Shown piece by piece: positions 1 through 9,445 of a DNA stretch of 64,000 nucleotides. The notes beneath the pieces were generated by a model that was not told where the DNA came from, ran no database searches, and saw only the letters and a list, made by a program, of their open reading frames with translations. A program made the position numbers and the translations under genes. Numbering within the stretch: position 1 is the stretch's first letter; each line of letters starts with the position of its first letter. This stretch comes from Pedobacter namyangjuensis (GTDB lineage: Bacteria > Bacteroidota > Bacteroidia > Sphingobacteriales > Sphingobacteriaceae): contig NZ_QMHQ01000001.1 in assembly GCF_003313325.1 (NCBI RefSeq), positions 372,001 to 436,000 of the forward strand. The letters are read 5' to 3'.

Positions 1-755
1 ACCCAAAGTGCTGTAGATCCACCTCCATCTAGGTTAATGGCGCTTATACAGCCTAACCATTTCATTGTTTTTGTTAGCTCATGCAAGCTCATTCCGGCCG
101 AATTTTCCTGTCGGCCATCAACTGTTAATAAGATAATTTTCCCGTTTGGCTTTATACCGATTGCGCTACGTGGGTGACGCAGCTTAGTAAACGCTGTAGT
201 ATCTAAAACTTCGATATTGTTGTTAAAAATTAACAACGGACCGCTGTTCATCACATCTTTATCAGGTAAGTTTTGCTCCCAAGTGCTGGTTCCATCCCAT
301 TTCTTTAAGGTTAGCTTTCCATCGTTTATCACTACCGCTGCCTGCTGATGTCTAGCTCTTCTGTTGTTTTTTTCTAACCTATTTTCGTTAATAATTTTGC
401 CTTCAGATTTAATAAAATCTACAGAGCCACCATTTTTTATATCGAAAAAAGTACCGTTTATTGCTGCGAAAGCGTTGCGTTCCGTGCCGAACGTTGGTGT
501 TGTTTTTAATTCTTTTTCTTCATAGCCTATAGAGAATTGAGGATAGCGACCTTTATTCCTCACCTCTAGATAAGCAATGTGCTGATTAGCTGCAAACAAT
601 TCTTTATTGCTGAAATGATGCGTTAGGAGTTTCGTTTTTGGCGCAACACGCTTTTTCGCCCATTTGGCAGACTTAAAGTTAACAGAATCGATATTTTGAG
701 CTATCGCAACTTGCGAGGCTAAAATAAAACAGATAAAAAAGGATTTTTTAAGCAT
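1..755 (-). CDS. Phosphodiester glycosidase family protein (NAGPA-like), partial
   Basis: The gene runs off the left edge; about 251 N-terminal residues are visible. A signal peptide ending near AIAQ suggests an exported protein. The body carries an AAINGTFFD segment and, close to the edge, INLDGGGS, both typical of the NAGPA / DUF2233 family related to the uncovering enzyme that removes GlcNAc from phosphodiester-linked sugars. In bacteria these are periplasmic or surface glycosidases with poorly known substrates. The ATG at 755 is followed at once by the signal peptide. A strong terminator of the upstream metalloprotease gene separates the two genes, so this one probably has its own promoter. 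The family call is sound; the substrate is unknown. Confidence 0.75.
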   Translation of the reverse strand, partial: MLKKSFFICFILASQVAIAQNIDSVNFKSAKWAKKRVAPKTKLLTHHFSNKELFAANQHIAYLEVRNKGRYPQFSIGYEEKELKTTPTFGTERNAFAAINGTFFDIKNGGSVDFIKSEGKIINENRLEKNNRRARHQQAAVVINDGKLTLKKWDGTSTWEQNLPDKDVMNSGPLLIFNNNIEVLDTTAFTKLRHPRSAIGIKPNGKIILLTVDGRQENSAGMSLHELTKTMKWLGCISAINLDGGGSTALW

Positions 756-763
756 GGTTTAAA

Positions 764-797
764 CATAAAAAAACCCGCTCAAATTATTGAGCGGGTT
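764..797 (-). terminator. Rho-independent terminator after the metalloprotease gene
   Basis: A perfect 11-bp inverted repeat (772-782 with 787-797, 4-nt loop) is followed, reading on the minus strand, by a run of seven T. It lies 10 bases past the stop codon of the 807-3305 gene. Confidence 0.9.
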
Positions 798-806
798 AAT
801 GTTAAA

Positions 807-3305
807 TTATTTCTTCGGGTTTAGAATGTCGTTAATTCTAATTGCCAAATCATCATAATGTGCTTTAGTAATTGCATCGCCAGCAACTGCTCTTGCTTTT
901 GCGGCTGCATATAAGGTTTTAAGCTCTACTCTTACCAACGGTCTAATATCGGTGACACCCACATTAATCGGTGTAAAAGAAAAACCTGGAGGCAATCCGG
1001 TTGGCATAGGCGCATCTACCATTAAACTACCTAATCTATCAACATAACCACGTTGTAAATTACGTTTAAATCCGTCTGGTCTACCTGCAGCAAAAATTGA
1101 ACTTCTTAAGTCGGTAAACAATTCGGGAACGGTATAAGCCGTAGCTCCATTTTTAGCTTCATTATCAATTAAACGAAGCAATCTTGATGAAGTTAAAATG
1201 CTGTTTACCGTATTTGTTTGTGCAGATTTGATTCTGGTTAACATAGAGCCGTTATCAAATTTGTTTAACAAATCGCTATTAATTAACCAAAGCGGAGATG
1301 TAAATAATTGTTTGTTTAAGAAGGCAACCGCTTCTTTTTGCGTTGCTTTAGAAACGTACTTGTAAACTGCGCCAGCTTGGTCGTAAGTTTTATAATTTTC
1401 GCTTAAACCGCCAATATTAAACGTAACGTGGCCCATATAACGGCTAAACTGACCAATAATTTCGCCATAAATTTCAGATAAGTTGCCATAATCCTTACCA
1501 GCTTCGTAAGTCCATTTTTCTACGTTAGGCAAAATGCGTTTTAAGTTAGCAATACCGTAAGTACTTGCTTTCATTGCATTATCACCTAAATCTTCACTTT
1601 GGTCACGCGGATCGTAAGCATTGCCTTGGCGACCGTAAAAATATAGTGGATTGCCGGCTTTTTCTTTTACCCAAGCGTCAAGCTTAAGTTTTTCTTGCTG
1701 AACAGTAAGGTTGCCTGGAAACCAAGTGTAGCCCCATTTTACCGCCCATTTATCGTATTCGCCAATGCCTGGAAACATTCTAACCACACCATCTCCGGGT
1801 TGCGCAACGTAGTTAAAACGAGCGTAATCCATAATAGAAGGAGCAGTTGCATATTTATCTGTAAATGCTTTAGAACGTAAAGAATCTACCGGATAAGCAT
1901 AACTAGAACCGAAATTGTGAGGTAAACCTAAAGTATGTCCTACTTCGTGAGATGATACAAAACGGATTAACTCGCCCATTTGATGATCGCTAAATTTAGC
2001 TTTACGAGCCTCTGGATTAATAGCCGCGGTTTGCACAAAGAACCAGTTTCTCAATAAGTTCATCACATTGTGGTACCAACCGATGTGCGTTTCTAAAATT
2101 TGACCTGTACGAGGATCTGAAACGTGTGGCCCATAAGCGTTAGGAATATCAGAAGCGAAATAACGAACAACTGAATAACGAGAGTCGTCTACGCTAAATT
2201 CTGGATCTTGCTGTGGAGTTGGTGCTTCTTTACCGATAATGGCATTTTTAAAGCCAGCGGCTTCAAAAGCTGTTTGCCAATCGTTAATACCGTTAATTAA
2301 GTAAGGCACCCATTTTTTCGGCGTAGCCGGATCAATATAAATTACAATAGGTTTTATTGGCTCAACCAATTCGCCACGTTTGTAAGCTGCGGTATCTTTT
2401 GGAACTAAATTCCAACGGTGAATGTAAGCGGTACGTTCTGCTTTTTGAGCATCTGTACCATAATCCGTTTGTCCTTGACCAAAATAACCTACTCTTGGAT
2501 CCATTAAACGAGCTTTAACAGGCGTTTTTGGTAATAGCAACATCGAAGTGTTAAACTCGAAAGTGATAGCACCGATGCTATTGTCTATTGGAGATTCTGC
2601 AGAGCGATAAGTTTTAGCCGTTGCAACCTCAATGTTTAGTGGGTAGGTTTTAATTGTGTCTATGTAAGATCTTGTTGCATCGTACATGGTTGTTTTATAG
2701 GCCTTTCTCAATGCATCAGATGCACCAATTGCCATAATATCGCCATTGTAAAAATCAGTTGCATCAATAATTACACCTGTAGTATCTTTATTGTAAGCTT
2801 TAATTTCAAATGAAGCTAAAATGCTTGATAGGTTTGAGTTCTTAACCGATTGATACATATCGGAATTTTCGTCGGCACGAACAGAATAGCTAGGCACGCG
2901 AACAAAAACCTGTTTACCGCGACGTTCCCATTGCCAAACCTGCTCGTTTAATTGCTCTCCACCATATTGTTGGTTGCCAACTTTAACGCCCGATGGCACT
3001 TTAGCTAAACGTGTAACCACTAACATTTCGCGGTTTAAAACAGAGTCAGGAATCTCAAAATACCATTTGTCATCCACTTTGTGTGTTTTAAAAAGACCGG
3101 TTTTGCTTTTTGCCTTAGCGGTAATTACTTCAGAATAAGCTTTAATACCTTCTTTTTTAGGAGCTGCACCTGCAGCGGGTGTAGCCGGTGTTGTTGCAAC
3201 AGGAGTTGTTGCCTTTTTTTTCTTTTGCGCTAGGGCATCATTGGTGCCTATAGCACAAAGAAAAACCATACTTGCAAGCGCCAGTACTTTTGGGTTCTTA
3301 ATCAT
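807..3305 (-). CDS. Zinc-dependent metalloprotease (DUF5117/DUF5118/DUF4953 type)
   Basis: An 832-residue exported protein. A signal peptide (residues 1-27, ending ALAQ) is followed by a Lys/Ala/Thr/Pro-rich linker to about residue 52. The extended metzincin zinc motif HEVGHTLGLPH is at 453-463, with H453, H457 and H463 as expected zinc ligands and E454 as general base. The layout (DUF5118 near 55-100, DUF5117 to about 300, catalytic domain, then a long C-terminal DUF4953 region) is that of the large uncharacterised metalloprotease family common in Bacteroidota. The N-terminal signal and absence of a lipobox suggest periplasmic or outer-membrane-associated proteolysis. The gene is monocistronic, with its own terminator. 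Family assignment is confident; substrates are unknown. Confidence 0.88.
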   Translation of the reverse strand: MIKNPKVLALASMVFLCAIGTNDALAQKKKKATTPVATTPATPAAGAAPKKEGIKAYSEVITAKAKSKTGLFKTHKVDDKWYFEIPDSVLNREMLVVTRLAKVPSGVKVGNQQYGGEQLNEQVWQWERRGKQVFVRVPSYSVRADENSDMYQSVKNSNLSSILASFEIKAYNKDTTGVIIDATDFYNGDIMAIGASDALRKAYKTTMYDATRSYIDTIKTYPLNIEVATAKTYRSAESPIDNSIGAITFEFNTSMLLLPKTPVKARLMDPRVGYFGQGQTDYGTDAQKAERTAYIHRWNLVPKDTAAYKRGELVEPIKPIVIYIDPATPKKWVPYLINGINDWQTAFEAAGFKNAIIGKEAPTPQQDPEFSVDDSRYSVVRYFASDIPNAYGPHVSDPRTGQILETHIGWYHNVMNLLRNWFFVQTAAINPEARKAKFSDHQMGELIRFVSSHEVGHTLGLPHNFGSSYAYPVDSLRSKAFTDKYATAPSIMDYARFNYVAQPGDGVVRMFPGIGEYDKWAVKWGYTWFPGNLTVQQEKLKLDAWVKEKAGNPLYFYGRQGNAYDPRDQSEDLGDNAMKASTYGIANLKRILPNVEKWTYEAGKDYGNLSEIYGEIIGQFSRYMGHVTFNIGGLSENYKTYDQAGAVYKYVSKATQKEAVAFLNKQLFTSPLWLINSDLLNKFDNGSMLTRIKSAQTNTVNSILTSSRLLRLIDNEAKNGATAYTVPELFTDLRSSIFAAGRPDGFKRNLQRGYVDRLGSLMVDAPMPTGLPPGFSFTPINVGVTDIRPLVRVELKTLYAAAKARAVAGDAITKAHYDDLAIRINDILNPKK

Positions 3306-3403
3306 GTGTGTATATAAAAATTAGTTGATTGGTTTTTTTGGAGGGTAAAAATAGGCTTGTGTTACAGCAAAGCATACACGTAAAAGAAATGTTACATTTG
3401 GGC

Positions 3404-4651
3404 TCAAATTCGGCGTTTTAACTTTAAAAGTTTTACAACTAGCTTATCGTTTCTGGCCAGCTCTATAATTACGGTTTTACTATCATATGATTTGAAAAAT
3501 TTTGAAATATCATCTAATGAATATTGCTCAATTGGTTTGAGGTTTAATGATAGGAGCTCATCATTCTCCAATATTCCCGCCTTAGCCGCAGGCGAGCCAG
3601 GCTCAATTCTTCCAATAAAATATCTATCATTTTCAATATAGGTTTCAATTCCCGACATGTCGTAATCAAACGGTTCTTTATAGTAGTTGTTCGGTTTTAA
3701 GTAAATGTTGTTTTGAAGATAGTCGTACGTTACATTGAAACGCCTCAGAAATTCTGCTCCTAAATTTCCATCTTGCATTTTATATCCTGTTTTAGCTGCC
3801 ACAGATTCGAATGCTGGAAAACCAGATAACATATTTTTAAAATGATATTTTCCGAAGTTGAACATAGCTATTCTACCTATGTGACCATCAATGAGGCCAT
3901 TTAATCCAACACCTAAATTTGCTACTATAGTAGAATCTGGCAAAGGAAATGGTTTTTCATCCAGCGCCTGCATTGAAAGAGCGTGGCTTGCCCCGCAATC
4001 CAATAAAAGCTTCACTGTATGTTTTGCCTTATTATCTAGGATTAGATCGGCCAAAACATAAGGCCTATTATTAATTAATTCAATCGTAAATTTTGCACCT
4101 TTTTTTAGCGGGTTAGTATTTGGGTCTAAAAAAACTAATCGTTTTGTTGAGTAGTTAATTTTAACCACAAAACTATTAAAGAAATAGTAACCTATAATGC
4201 CATGAATTTTAACGCCTAAATAGTTGGAGAGATTAAAAATATCTTTCTTTAAAATTGCTGTAGGAATGTGTTTTATACTAGCATCTTTTATATCAACGTT
4301 GATTTCACTTGAAAGAAATGCCTCAACTTCCTCTCCCTTTCCTAGCCCATAAATCTTCGTATTTCTTAACACTTTAAGACCTAAAGTATCAACCATGGTG
4401 GGTTCAGTAATAATAAGCGGGCCAACACCGGTATCTAGAATAAAGTTGTAAGGACCTTTCCCATTAATTGTTAGTGGTATAATGATAAGGTTTTTAACCA
4501 TCTCAAAATCCATAGCATTTTTTTTCTGCTTACCAGAAAACGAAAAAGATTGAGCTAAACAGTTGCCAAAAACAGCAAATTGAAACAATATTACACCCAC
4601 AAGTAGGGCAATAGTTGTAACTTTTATACTTTGTTGGCCAATTTTCATCAA
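3404..4651 (-). CDS. Bilobed retropepsin-like aspartyl protease with C-terminal PDZ domain
   Basis: A 415-residue protein with an N-terminal hydrophobic segment (about 12-34), likely a signal peptide or anchor. Two clan AA lobes are visible: the first has D73-T-G inside FILDTGVG, the second has D218-C-G inside LLLDCGASH, each followed by hydrophobic strands. A PDZ domain covers roughly 340-410, with the typical GSPAAKAGI and L-x-x-N-D-E-L stretch. Bacterial aspartyl proteases of this type are predicted periplasmic enzymes. The second motif is DCG rather than D[T/S]G, so full catalytic competence is uncertain. Transcribed divergently from the PBP4-type gene, with only 49 bases between start codons. 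Confidence 0.8.
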   Translation of the reverse strand: MMKIGQQSIKVTTIALLVGVILFQFAVFGNCLAQSFSFSGKQKKNAMDFEMVKNLIIIPLTINGKGPYNFILDTGVGPLIITEPTMVDTLGLKVLRNTKIYGLGKGEEVEAFLSSEINVDIKDASIKHIPTAILKKDIFNLSNYLGVKIHGIIGYYFFNSFVVKINYSTKRLVFLDPNTNPLKKGAKFTIELINNRPYVLADLILDNKAKHTVKLLLDCGASHALSMQALDEKPFPLPDSTIVANLGVGLNGLIDGHIGRIAMFNFGKYHFKNMLSGFPAFESVAAKTGYKMQDGNLGAEFLRRFNVTYDYLQNNIYLKPNNYYKEPFDYDMSGIETYIENDRYFIGRIEPGSPAAKAGILENDELLSLNLKPIEQYSLDDISKFFKSYDSKTVIIELARNDKLVVKLLKLKRRI

Positions 4652-4700
4652 ACTAAATTAATAAATTAGAAGGCATATTTCATTAACCTAACCACGTGTC

Positions 4701-6035
4701 ATGCAAAAAACTTTACCCAATAAATTTCATTTGTTAATAGGATTGTTTTTTATGCTGTCTATAGGGTTGTTAGCTTGTTCCCCAAATAAAATTATCGCGA
4801 AAAAAGTTAGTAGGGAATTCACCAATTCAGAAGTGATTAATAAATATCAGGTTGGATTTGCCCTTTTTGATTTGGAAAAAAAGGAGATGATTTACCAAAA
4901 AGATGCAGACAAATACTACACGCCCGCATCAAACACAAAACTGTTTACTTTTTACGCAGGAATAAAAGTTCTAGGAGATTCTATTCCGTCGTTACGTTAC
5001 ATAGAAAAAAGCGATTCGTTAATTTTTTGGGGTACCGGAGATCCATCTTTTCTTCACTCTGTGCTAAAAGGAAGTAATGCCTTTAATTTATTGAGGCAAA
5101 CGAACAAAAAACTTTTCTTCGCCCCAGGCAGATATACTGGTGATTTTTATGGAAATGGCTGGCAATGGGACGATTATAATGCTTACTATCAGGCCGAAAT
5201 AAACGAATTGCCGCTTTTTGATAATATGGTATTAGTAAACTCGGCAACTGACGGAAATATGAAAATTACGCCAGAAACTTTTGCCACCTGTTTTATTACC
5301 GATAGCGCAAAAATAGCGGGAACTTTTCGGGTAACAAGGGATTTTAATAGTAATGTTTTTAGCAAGCCAAATATTAATATACCAACTAAATTCGAACAAC
5401 AAATTCCTTATAAAGTTAGTACTGCTTTAACCGTAAATTTATTGGCCGATACATTAAATAAATATGTGGGCATTGTGAATATGGCAATGCCGAAAGATGC
5501 CAAAACCATTTACAATATTAAAAGTGATTCTGTTTTTAAACAATTGATGTTACCAAGCGACAATTTTGTTGCCGAGCAATTACTTTTAGTTTATGCAGAT
5601 AAACTTGGTCTGCCAATGAATACCGCCACGGTTATAAACCATGTAGAAAAAAACTACTTGGCCACATTGCCAGATAAACCTAAATGGATAGATGGCTCTG
5701 GGCTTTCTAGAGGAAATTTATTTACGCCAAGAACCATGGTAAAACTGTTGGAGCTGATCTATGCAGAATATCCGGATAAGCAAAAACTCTACAGCTTGTT
5801 GCCGGCCGGGGGTAAAACCGGAACGCTAAGAAATGCTTACCCAAAAACAGATACTCCGTTTGTTTTTGGTAAAACCGGAAGCCTTACAGGGGTACACAAC
5901 CAAAGTGGTTACATGACTACAAAAAAGGGTAAAACCTATATTTTTTCTTTCCTTAACAACAATTTTGTTTTGCCTACGGCAGATGTTAGAAAGGAAATGG
6001 TAAGGATAATGACCTTAATTCACGATAAATTTTAA
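4701..6035 (+). CDS. D-alanyl-D-alanine carboxypeptidase/endopeptidase, PBP4 family (S13), lipoprotein
   Basis: A 444-residue penicillin-binding enzyme that removes terminal D-Ala or cleaves cross-links in periplasmic peptidoglycan. All three active-site motifs of the S13 family are visible: SNTK (nucleophile S77, K80), SDN (286-288) and KTG (391-393), plus the family stretch DGSGLSR at 331-337. A lipobox LLAC ends at C26, so the protein is probably a lipoprotein. It is about as long as E. coli DacB. First gene of a run of six (gaps of 10, 5, -1, 0 and 3 bases), so it is probably co-transcribed with the esterase, chitinase-like and PLP-enzyme genes. Confidence 0.88.
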   Translation: MQKTLPNKFHLLIGLFFMLSIGLLACSPNKIIAKKVSREFTNSEVINKYQVGFALFDLEKKEMIYQKDADKYYTPASNTKLFTFYAGIKVLGDSIPSLRYIEKSDSLIFWGTGDPSFLHSVLKGSNAFNLLRQTNKKLFFAPGRYTGDFYGNGWQWDDYNAYYQAEINELPLFDNMVLVNSATDGNMKITPETFATCFITDSAKIAGTFRVTRDFNSNVFSKPNINIPTKFEQQIPYKVSTALTVNLLADTLNKYVGIVNMAMPKDAKTIYNIKSDSVFKQLMLPSDNFVAEQLLLVYADKLGLPMNTATVINHVEKNYLATLPDKPKWIDGSGLSRGNLFTPRTMVKLLELIYAEYPDKQKLYSLLPAGGKTGTLRNAYPKTDTPFVFGKTGSLTGVHNQSGYMTTKKGKTYIFSFLNNNFVLPTADVRKEMVRIMTLIHDKF

Positions 6036-6045
6036 TGATACAACG

Positions 6046-6831
6046 ATGAAATTTTACCTAGCCTGTGTACTTTTTGTTTTGTGTTTATCGGGCTTTGCCC
6101 AAGAGCAACACGTTTACAACAGTAAAAATTTGCCTAAGCCAGATACAACCTGGGTTTTTGCTCCTAAGACGTTTGATAAAACGCAAAGCTTGGCAGTAAT
6201 TTTTCTATTGCATGGCTATAGCGGAAATTATAAGCAGTGGAACGGAATTATGGATGCTCAAAAATACGCCGACGAGTATAATATGGTTATTGTTTGTCCG
6301 GATGGGATGTTTAGCAGTTGGTATTTAAACAGTCCTGTTAAGCCAGATTGGCAATACGAAAACTTCTTTTTCGACGAGCTGTTTCCGGATATTAAAAAAC
6401 GATATAACTTTGATGATAAAAAGGTTTTTATAACAGGATTAAGCATGGGCGGGCATGGCGCCTTACATCTTTTTATAAAAAAACCTGAGTTATTTACCGC
6501 AGCAGGGAGTACTAGTGGCGGTGTAAAATTGGCCGAAAGTTTTGGCAAATTTGGGTTGCCAGATTTATTGGGAAACCCGCCACAAGAACACGAATTATGG
6601 AAGACTTTTTCGGTATTACACAACATTGAAAAGCTTAAAGGAAATAACAAACCAATTTATTTCGATTGTGGCGCCTCAGATTTTTTCTATGTGGGCAACA
6701 ACGAACTAAAGCTGAAATGCGACGATCTTAAATTAAATGCTACTTACCTCTCTCAACCAGGGAGCCACAATGGGCAGTACTGGAAAAAGTCTATCAAACA
6801 GCAATTTGAATTCTTTAAAAACCTAAAGTAA
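6046..6831 (+). CDS. Secreted alpha/beta-hydrolase esterase (feruloyl/acetyl esterase-like)
   Basis: A 261-residue exported esterase of the esterase D / putative esterase family. Residues 1-19 are a signal peptide ending FAQ. The oxyanion-loop motif LLHGYSG is at 54-60, the nucleophile elbow GLSMGG at 131-136 (S133), and a C-terminal GSHNGQYW stretch holds the probable catalytic His. Such enzymes hydrolyse acyl esters on sugars or small molecules; the substrate cannot be read from sequence. It starts 10 bases after the PBP4-like gene and ends 5 bases before the GH18 gene, suggesting a shared role in envelope or glycan turnover. Confidence 0.82.
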   Translation: MKFYLACVLFVLCLSGFAQEQHVYNSKNLPKPDTTWVFAPKTFDKTQSLAVIFLLHGYSGNYKQWNGIMDAQKYADEYNMVIVCPDGMFSSWYLNSPVKPDWQYENFFFDELFPDIKKRYNFDDKKVFITGLSMGGHGALHLFIKKPELFTAAGSTSGGVKLAESFGKFGLPDLLGNPPQEHELWKTFSVLHNIEKLKGNNKPIYFDCGASDFFYVGNNELKLKCDDLKLNATYLSQPGSHNGQYWKKSIKQQFEFFKNLK

Positions 6832-6836
6832 TACGC

Positions 6837-7880
6837 ATGAAATTAAAATTCCTATTTAGTTTATTGGCTATGGTAATGGCCTTAAGCGCATGTAAAAAAA
6901 GCAATGTAATGCCAACACCCGAGCCCGAACCTCCAATTACTACACCTTACGTACCCGATAATAGTTTTAAAATTGTGGCCTACATGCCCAGCTATCGCGA
7001 CCCAAATACGGTAGCAGATGCGAAATACAAAATGATTACCCATTTGTTTTACGCATTTTTGAATCCAAGTGCTACAGCAGACGGTTCTTTTCAGGCATTG
7101 GCAAATCAACCTAGGTTTCTTGCCTTGCAACAGAAAGCAAAAGCCAACAACGTAAAATTTGGAATCTCTATAGGCATAACTTCTGGACTTACCGAGGCAA
7201 CTTTTGCAGCCATAGCAGCATCGCCCACGGCAAGAGCAAATTTTGTTAAAAACGTAGTTGATTTTGCCAACACCAATAATTTAGATGGTGTAGATATGGA
7301 CTGGGAATACCCAAGGACGAACGGAGGCAACCCAAACAAAGATTTTACTGCGTTAATGAAAGCACTTTCTACAGAATTGCATAAGGCAAACAAGTTTTTA
7401 AGCGCCGCAATAACACCAGCGGTTTATACTTCTACCAACAAAGATGCCATTGAGCCGGAAGTTTATAATTATGTAGATTTCTTTAATATTATGCAATACG
7501 ACGGTGCCGGATACGATACTGCAGAGCCCTTAAATCATGCCTCTATGAAAATGACAGATGCAAGTTTAAATGTTTGGCTTACTACGAAAGGGATGCCAAA
7601 AGAAAAAGCCATTTTAGGAATGCCATTATACGGAAAAGATAACGCAGGGGCATCCCTCGGTTATAGGGATATTGAAAGTTCTGGTGCAGATGTAAATTTG
7701 AATGTGGCAACAGTGGGCGGAAAAACCTATGGCTACAATGGTATTCCGTTAATTAAGGCAAAAACACAATTAGCAAAAGAACGTTGCAACGGAATTATGT
7801 TTTGGGAGTTTTCTCATGATACAAACAACGATAAATCGCTGATTAAGGCAGCCAACGATCAACTAGGAAGAGCATATTAA
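6837..7880 (+). CDS. GH18 glycosidase (chitinase/endo-N-acetylglucosaminidase-like) lipoprotein
   Basis: A 347-residue GH18-family protein. The lipobox LSAC ends at C19, indicating a membrane-anchored lipoprotein, and a Pro/Glu-rich linker follows. The GH18 catalytic signature DGVDMDWE lies at 150-157, with D150, D153, D155 and the acid/base E157 all present, so it should be active. An SxGG-like strand is replaced by ISIGIT. Related enzymes cut beta-1,4-linked N-acetylglucosamine polymers (chitin, peptidoglycan glycan or N-glycan cores). Within a run of genes that includes a peptidoglycan DD-peptidase, a role in amino-sugar polymer turnover is likely. It overlaps the next gene by one base (TAATG). 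Confidence 0.87.
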   Translation: MKLKFLFSLLAMVMALSACKKSNVMPTPEPEPPITTPYVPDNSFKIVAYMPSYRDPNTVADAKYKMITHLFYAFLNPSATADGSFQALANQPRFLALQQKAKANNVKFGISIGITSGLTEATFAAIAASPTARANFVKNVVDFANTNNLDGVDMDWEYPRTNGGNPNKDFTALMKALSTELHKANKFLSAAITPAVYTSTNKDAIEPEVYNYVDFFNIMQYDGAGYDTAEPLNHASMKMTDASLNVWLTTKGMPKEKAILGMPLYGKDNAGASLGYRDIESSGADVNLNVATVGGKTYGYNGIPLIKAKTQLAKERCNGIMFWEFSHDTNNDKSLIKAANDQLGRAY

Positions 7881-8917
7881 TGATAGATTTTACCAAACTT
7901 TCATCGCCTTTGGCAAATACGATAAATGTTAACGGCGATGAATATTTATATTTCGGTGGAACTGCTTATTTGGGCATTCCGCAAAGCGATGATTTTCTGA
8001 AACTTTATATAGAAGGAATAAAAAAATATGGACTAAATAACGGTACTAGCAGAACCAACAATGTTCAGCTGGGGATTTACGATGAAGTAGAAGCTTATGC
8101 CAGCGCAAAATTTGGCGCACAAGCAGCCTTAATTACCTCTAGTGGTTATTTGGCAGCTCAGTTATTAGTGCAAAACTTGTCGGGTTCCAGAGAAATTAGC
8201 TATGCGCCAGCTTCGCATCCGGCATTGTGGTTAACGGAAGATCCGAAAATAACGGGAACATTTACTGAATGGTCTGCCAATTTAGTTGATGAAATTAATA
8301 ACAGTGATAAGGAAAATTGGGTAATTGTAACAAATAGCATGAACAACCTTTTTCCGGAAATTTATGATTTTTCTTTTGTTAGCAAGCTAAATAAGCAGGT
8401 TATTCTTATTGTTGATGATTCTCATGGTATTGGTATAAATAATAATGGCCTAAGCGCTTTATCCATTATTCCGCAAAGCGAAAATTTAAAAACTATTTTG
8501 GTAGCCTCAATGGCAAAAGCGCTTGGCGTGGATGCCGGTTTGGTGCTCGGACCTTCAGATTTAATCCAAGATTTGAAGAGAAGCAATATGTTTTTAGGAG
8601 CGTCACCACCTTCTGCAGCGGGTTTGTATGCATTCAAAAATGGGTCGGAAATTTACGAGAGCCAATTATCAAAACTTAAAAACAATACGGCAAAAGTTGC
8701 CGAAGTATTGGCTAAAAGTAATAATTGGCATTTTGTTGATCAATTTCCGGTGTTTCTAGCTAAAAATGCAGACCTTAGCGCTCGGCTTTTGCAACAAAAG
8801 ATACTTGTTTCCTCTTTTCCTTATCCAGACAAAAACGGGCCTAAAGTAAACAGAATTGTATTGAGTAGTTGGCATAGCAGAGCTGATATAGAAACATTAT
8901 TACAAGCAATAACTTAG
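7880..8917 (+). CDS. PLP-dependent aminotransferase-fold enzyme, alpha-oxoamine synthase-like
   Basis: A 345-residue cytosolic fold-type I PLP enzyme most like 8-amino-7-oxononanoate synthase / glycine C-acetyltransferase. Visible signs are an N-terminal YFGGTAYLGIP stretch, the VDDSHGIG motif at 178-185 (cofactor-stacking and Asp residues) and the Schiff-base lysine K213 in ASMAKALGVDAG. It is clearly shorter than typical BioF, mainly at the N-terminus and C-terminal domain, and no biotin genes are nearby, so I do not call it bioF. It is embedded with no gap between a chitinase-like and a phosphatase gene. Its reaction (acyl-CoA plus amino acid condensation or transamination) is open. Confidence 0.78.
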   Translation: MIDFTKLSSPLANTINVNGDEYLYFGGTAYLGIPQSDDFLKLYIEGIKKYGLNNGTSRTNNVQLGIYDEVEAYASAKFGAQAALITSSGYLAAQLLVQNLSGSREISYAPASHPALWLTEDPKITGTFTEWSANLVDEINNSDKENWVIVTNSMNNLFPEIYDFSFVSKLNKQVILIVDDSHGIGINNNGLSALSIIPQSENLKTILVASMAKALGVDAGLVLGPSDLIQDLKRSNMFLGASPPSAAGLYAFKNGSEIYESQLSKLKNNTAKVAEVLAKSNNWHFVDQFPVFLAKNADLSARLLQQKILVSSFPYPDKNGPKVNRIVLSSWHSRADIETLLQAIT

Positions 8918-9442
8918 ATGAAAAATATTTTACTTATTCTATTGGTAGTTTTCTTCGGACAACAAACCGTTTTAGCACAAAAACCAGTTAAAATTTGGGT
9001 GGTAAGGCATGCCGAGAAAGATGTAACAGACCCGAAAGATAAAGACCCAGAATTATCTGATTTAGGTGCAGAAAGAGCAACTGCTTTAATGAAGTATTTA
9101 AAAGGTGATAGAATTGATTCTATTTACACCACAAACTATAAACGAACAAAACTAACGGCTTTTCCTTTAGCGGATATTATAGGAATTGCTATGAAAACCT
9201 ATGAGCCTACCGAACAAAAACAACTTGCCAAACAACTAATTGCAAATGCACAAGGCAAAAAAATATTAATTGTTGGCCACTCTAATACGGTTTTAGACGT
9301 TGTTGAAGCTTTCGGCGCAGAAAAACCGGTTAAAGAATTAACAGATGAAGATTACGACTACATTTTTGTGATAACCGTTAAAGGCGATAAGGCAGAGGTA
9401 AAAGCAGAACGTTTCGGTAAAGAACACCGAAGCAAGGAATAA
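8918..9442 (+). CDS. Exported histidine phosphatase family protein (SixA/phosphoglycerate mutase-like)
   Basis: A 174-residue protein with a signal peptide (1-20, ending VLAQ). The phosphate-accepting histidine lies in the RHAEK motif of WVVRHAEKD (about residues 27-35), and the second catalytic His is in IVGHSNTV. This two-histidine arrangement is that of the branch 2-like small phosphatases. The protein acts outside the cytoplasm on an unknown phosphorylated compound. Its start codon directly follows the stop codon of the preceding gene, so translation is probably coupled. Confidence 0.85.
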   Translation: MKNILLILLVVFFGQQTVLAQKPVKIWVVRHAEKDVTDPKDKDPELSDLGAERATALMKYLKGDRIDSIYTTNYKRTKLTAFPLADIIGIAMKTYEPTEQKQLAKQLIANAQGKKILIVGHSNTVLDVVEAFGAEKPVKELTDEDYDYIFVITVKGDKAEVKAERFGKEHRSKE

Positions 9443-9445
9443 AAA

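Noticed and set aside
7880-8917. bioF (8-amino-7-oxononanoate synthase)
   Set aside because: Shorter than BioF, no biotin genes nearby, and set among glycan enzymes; only the superfamily is supported.
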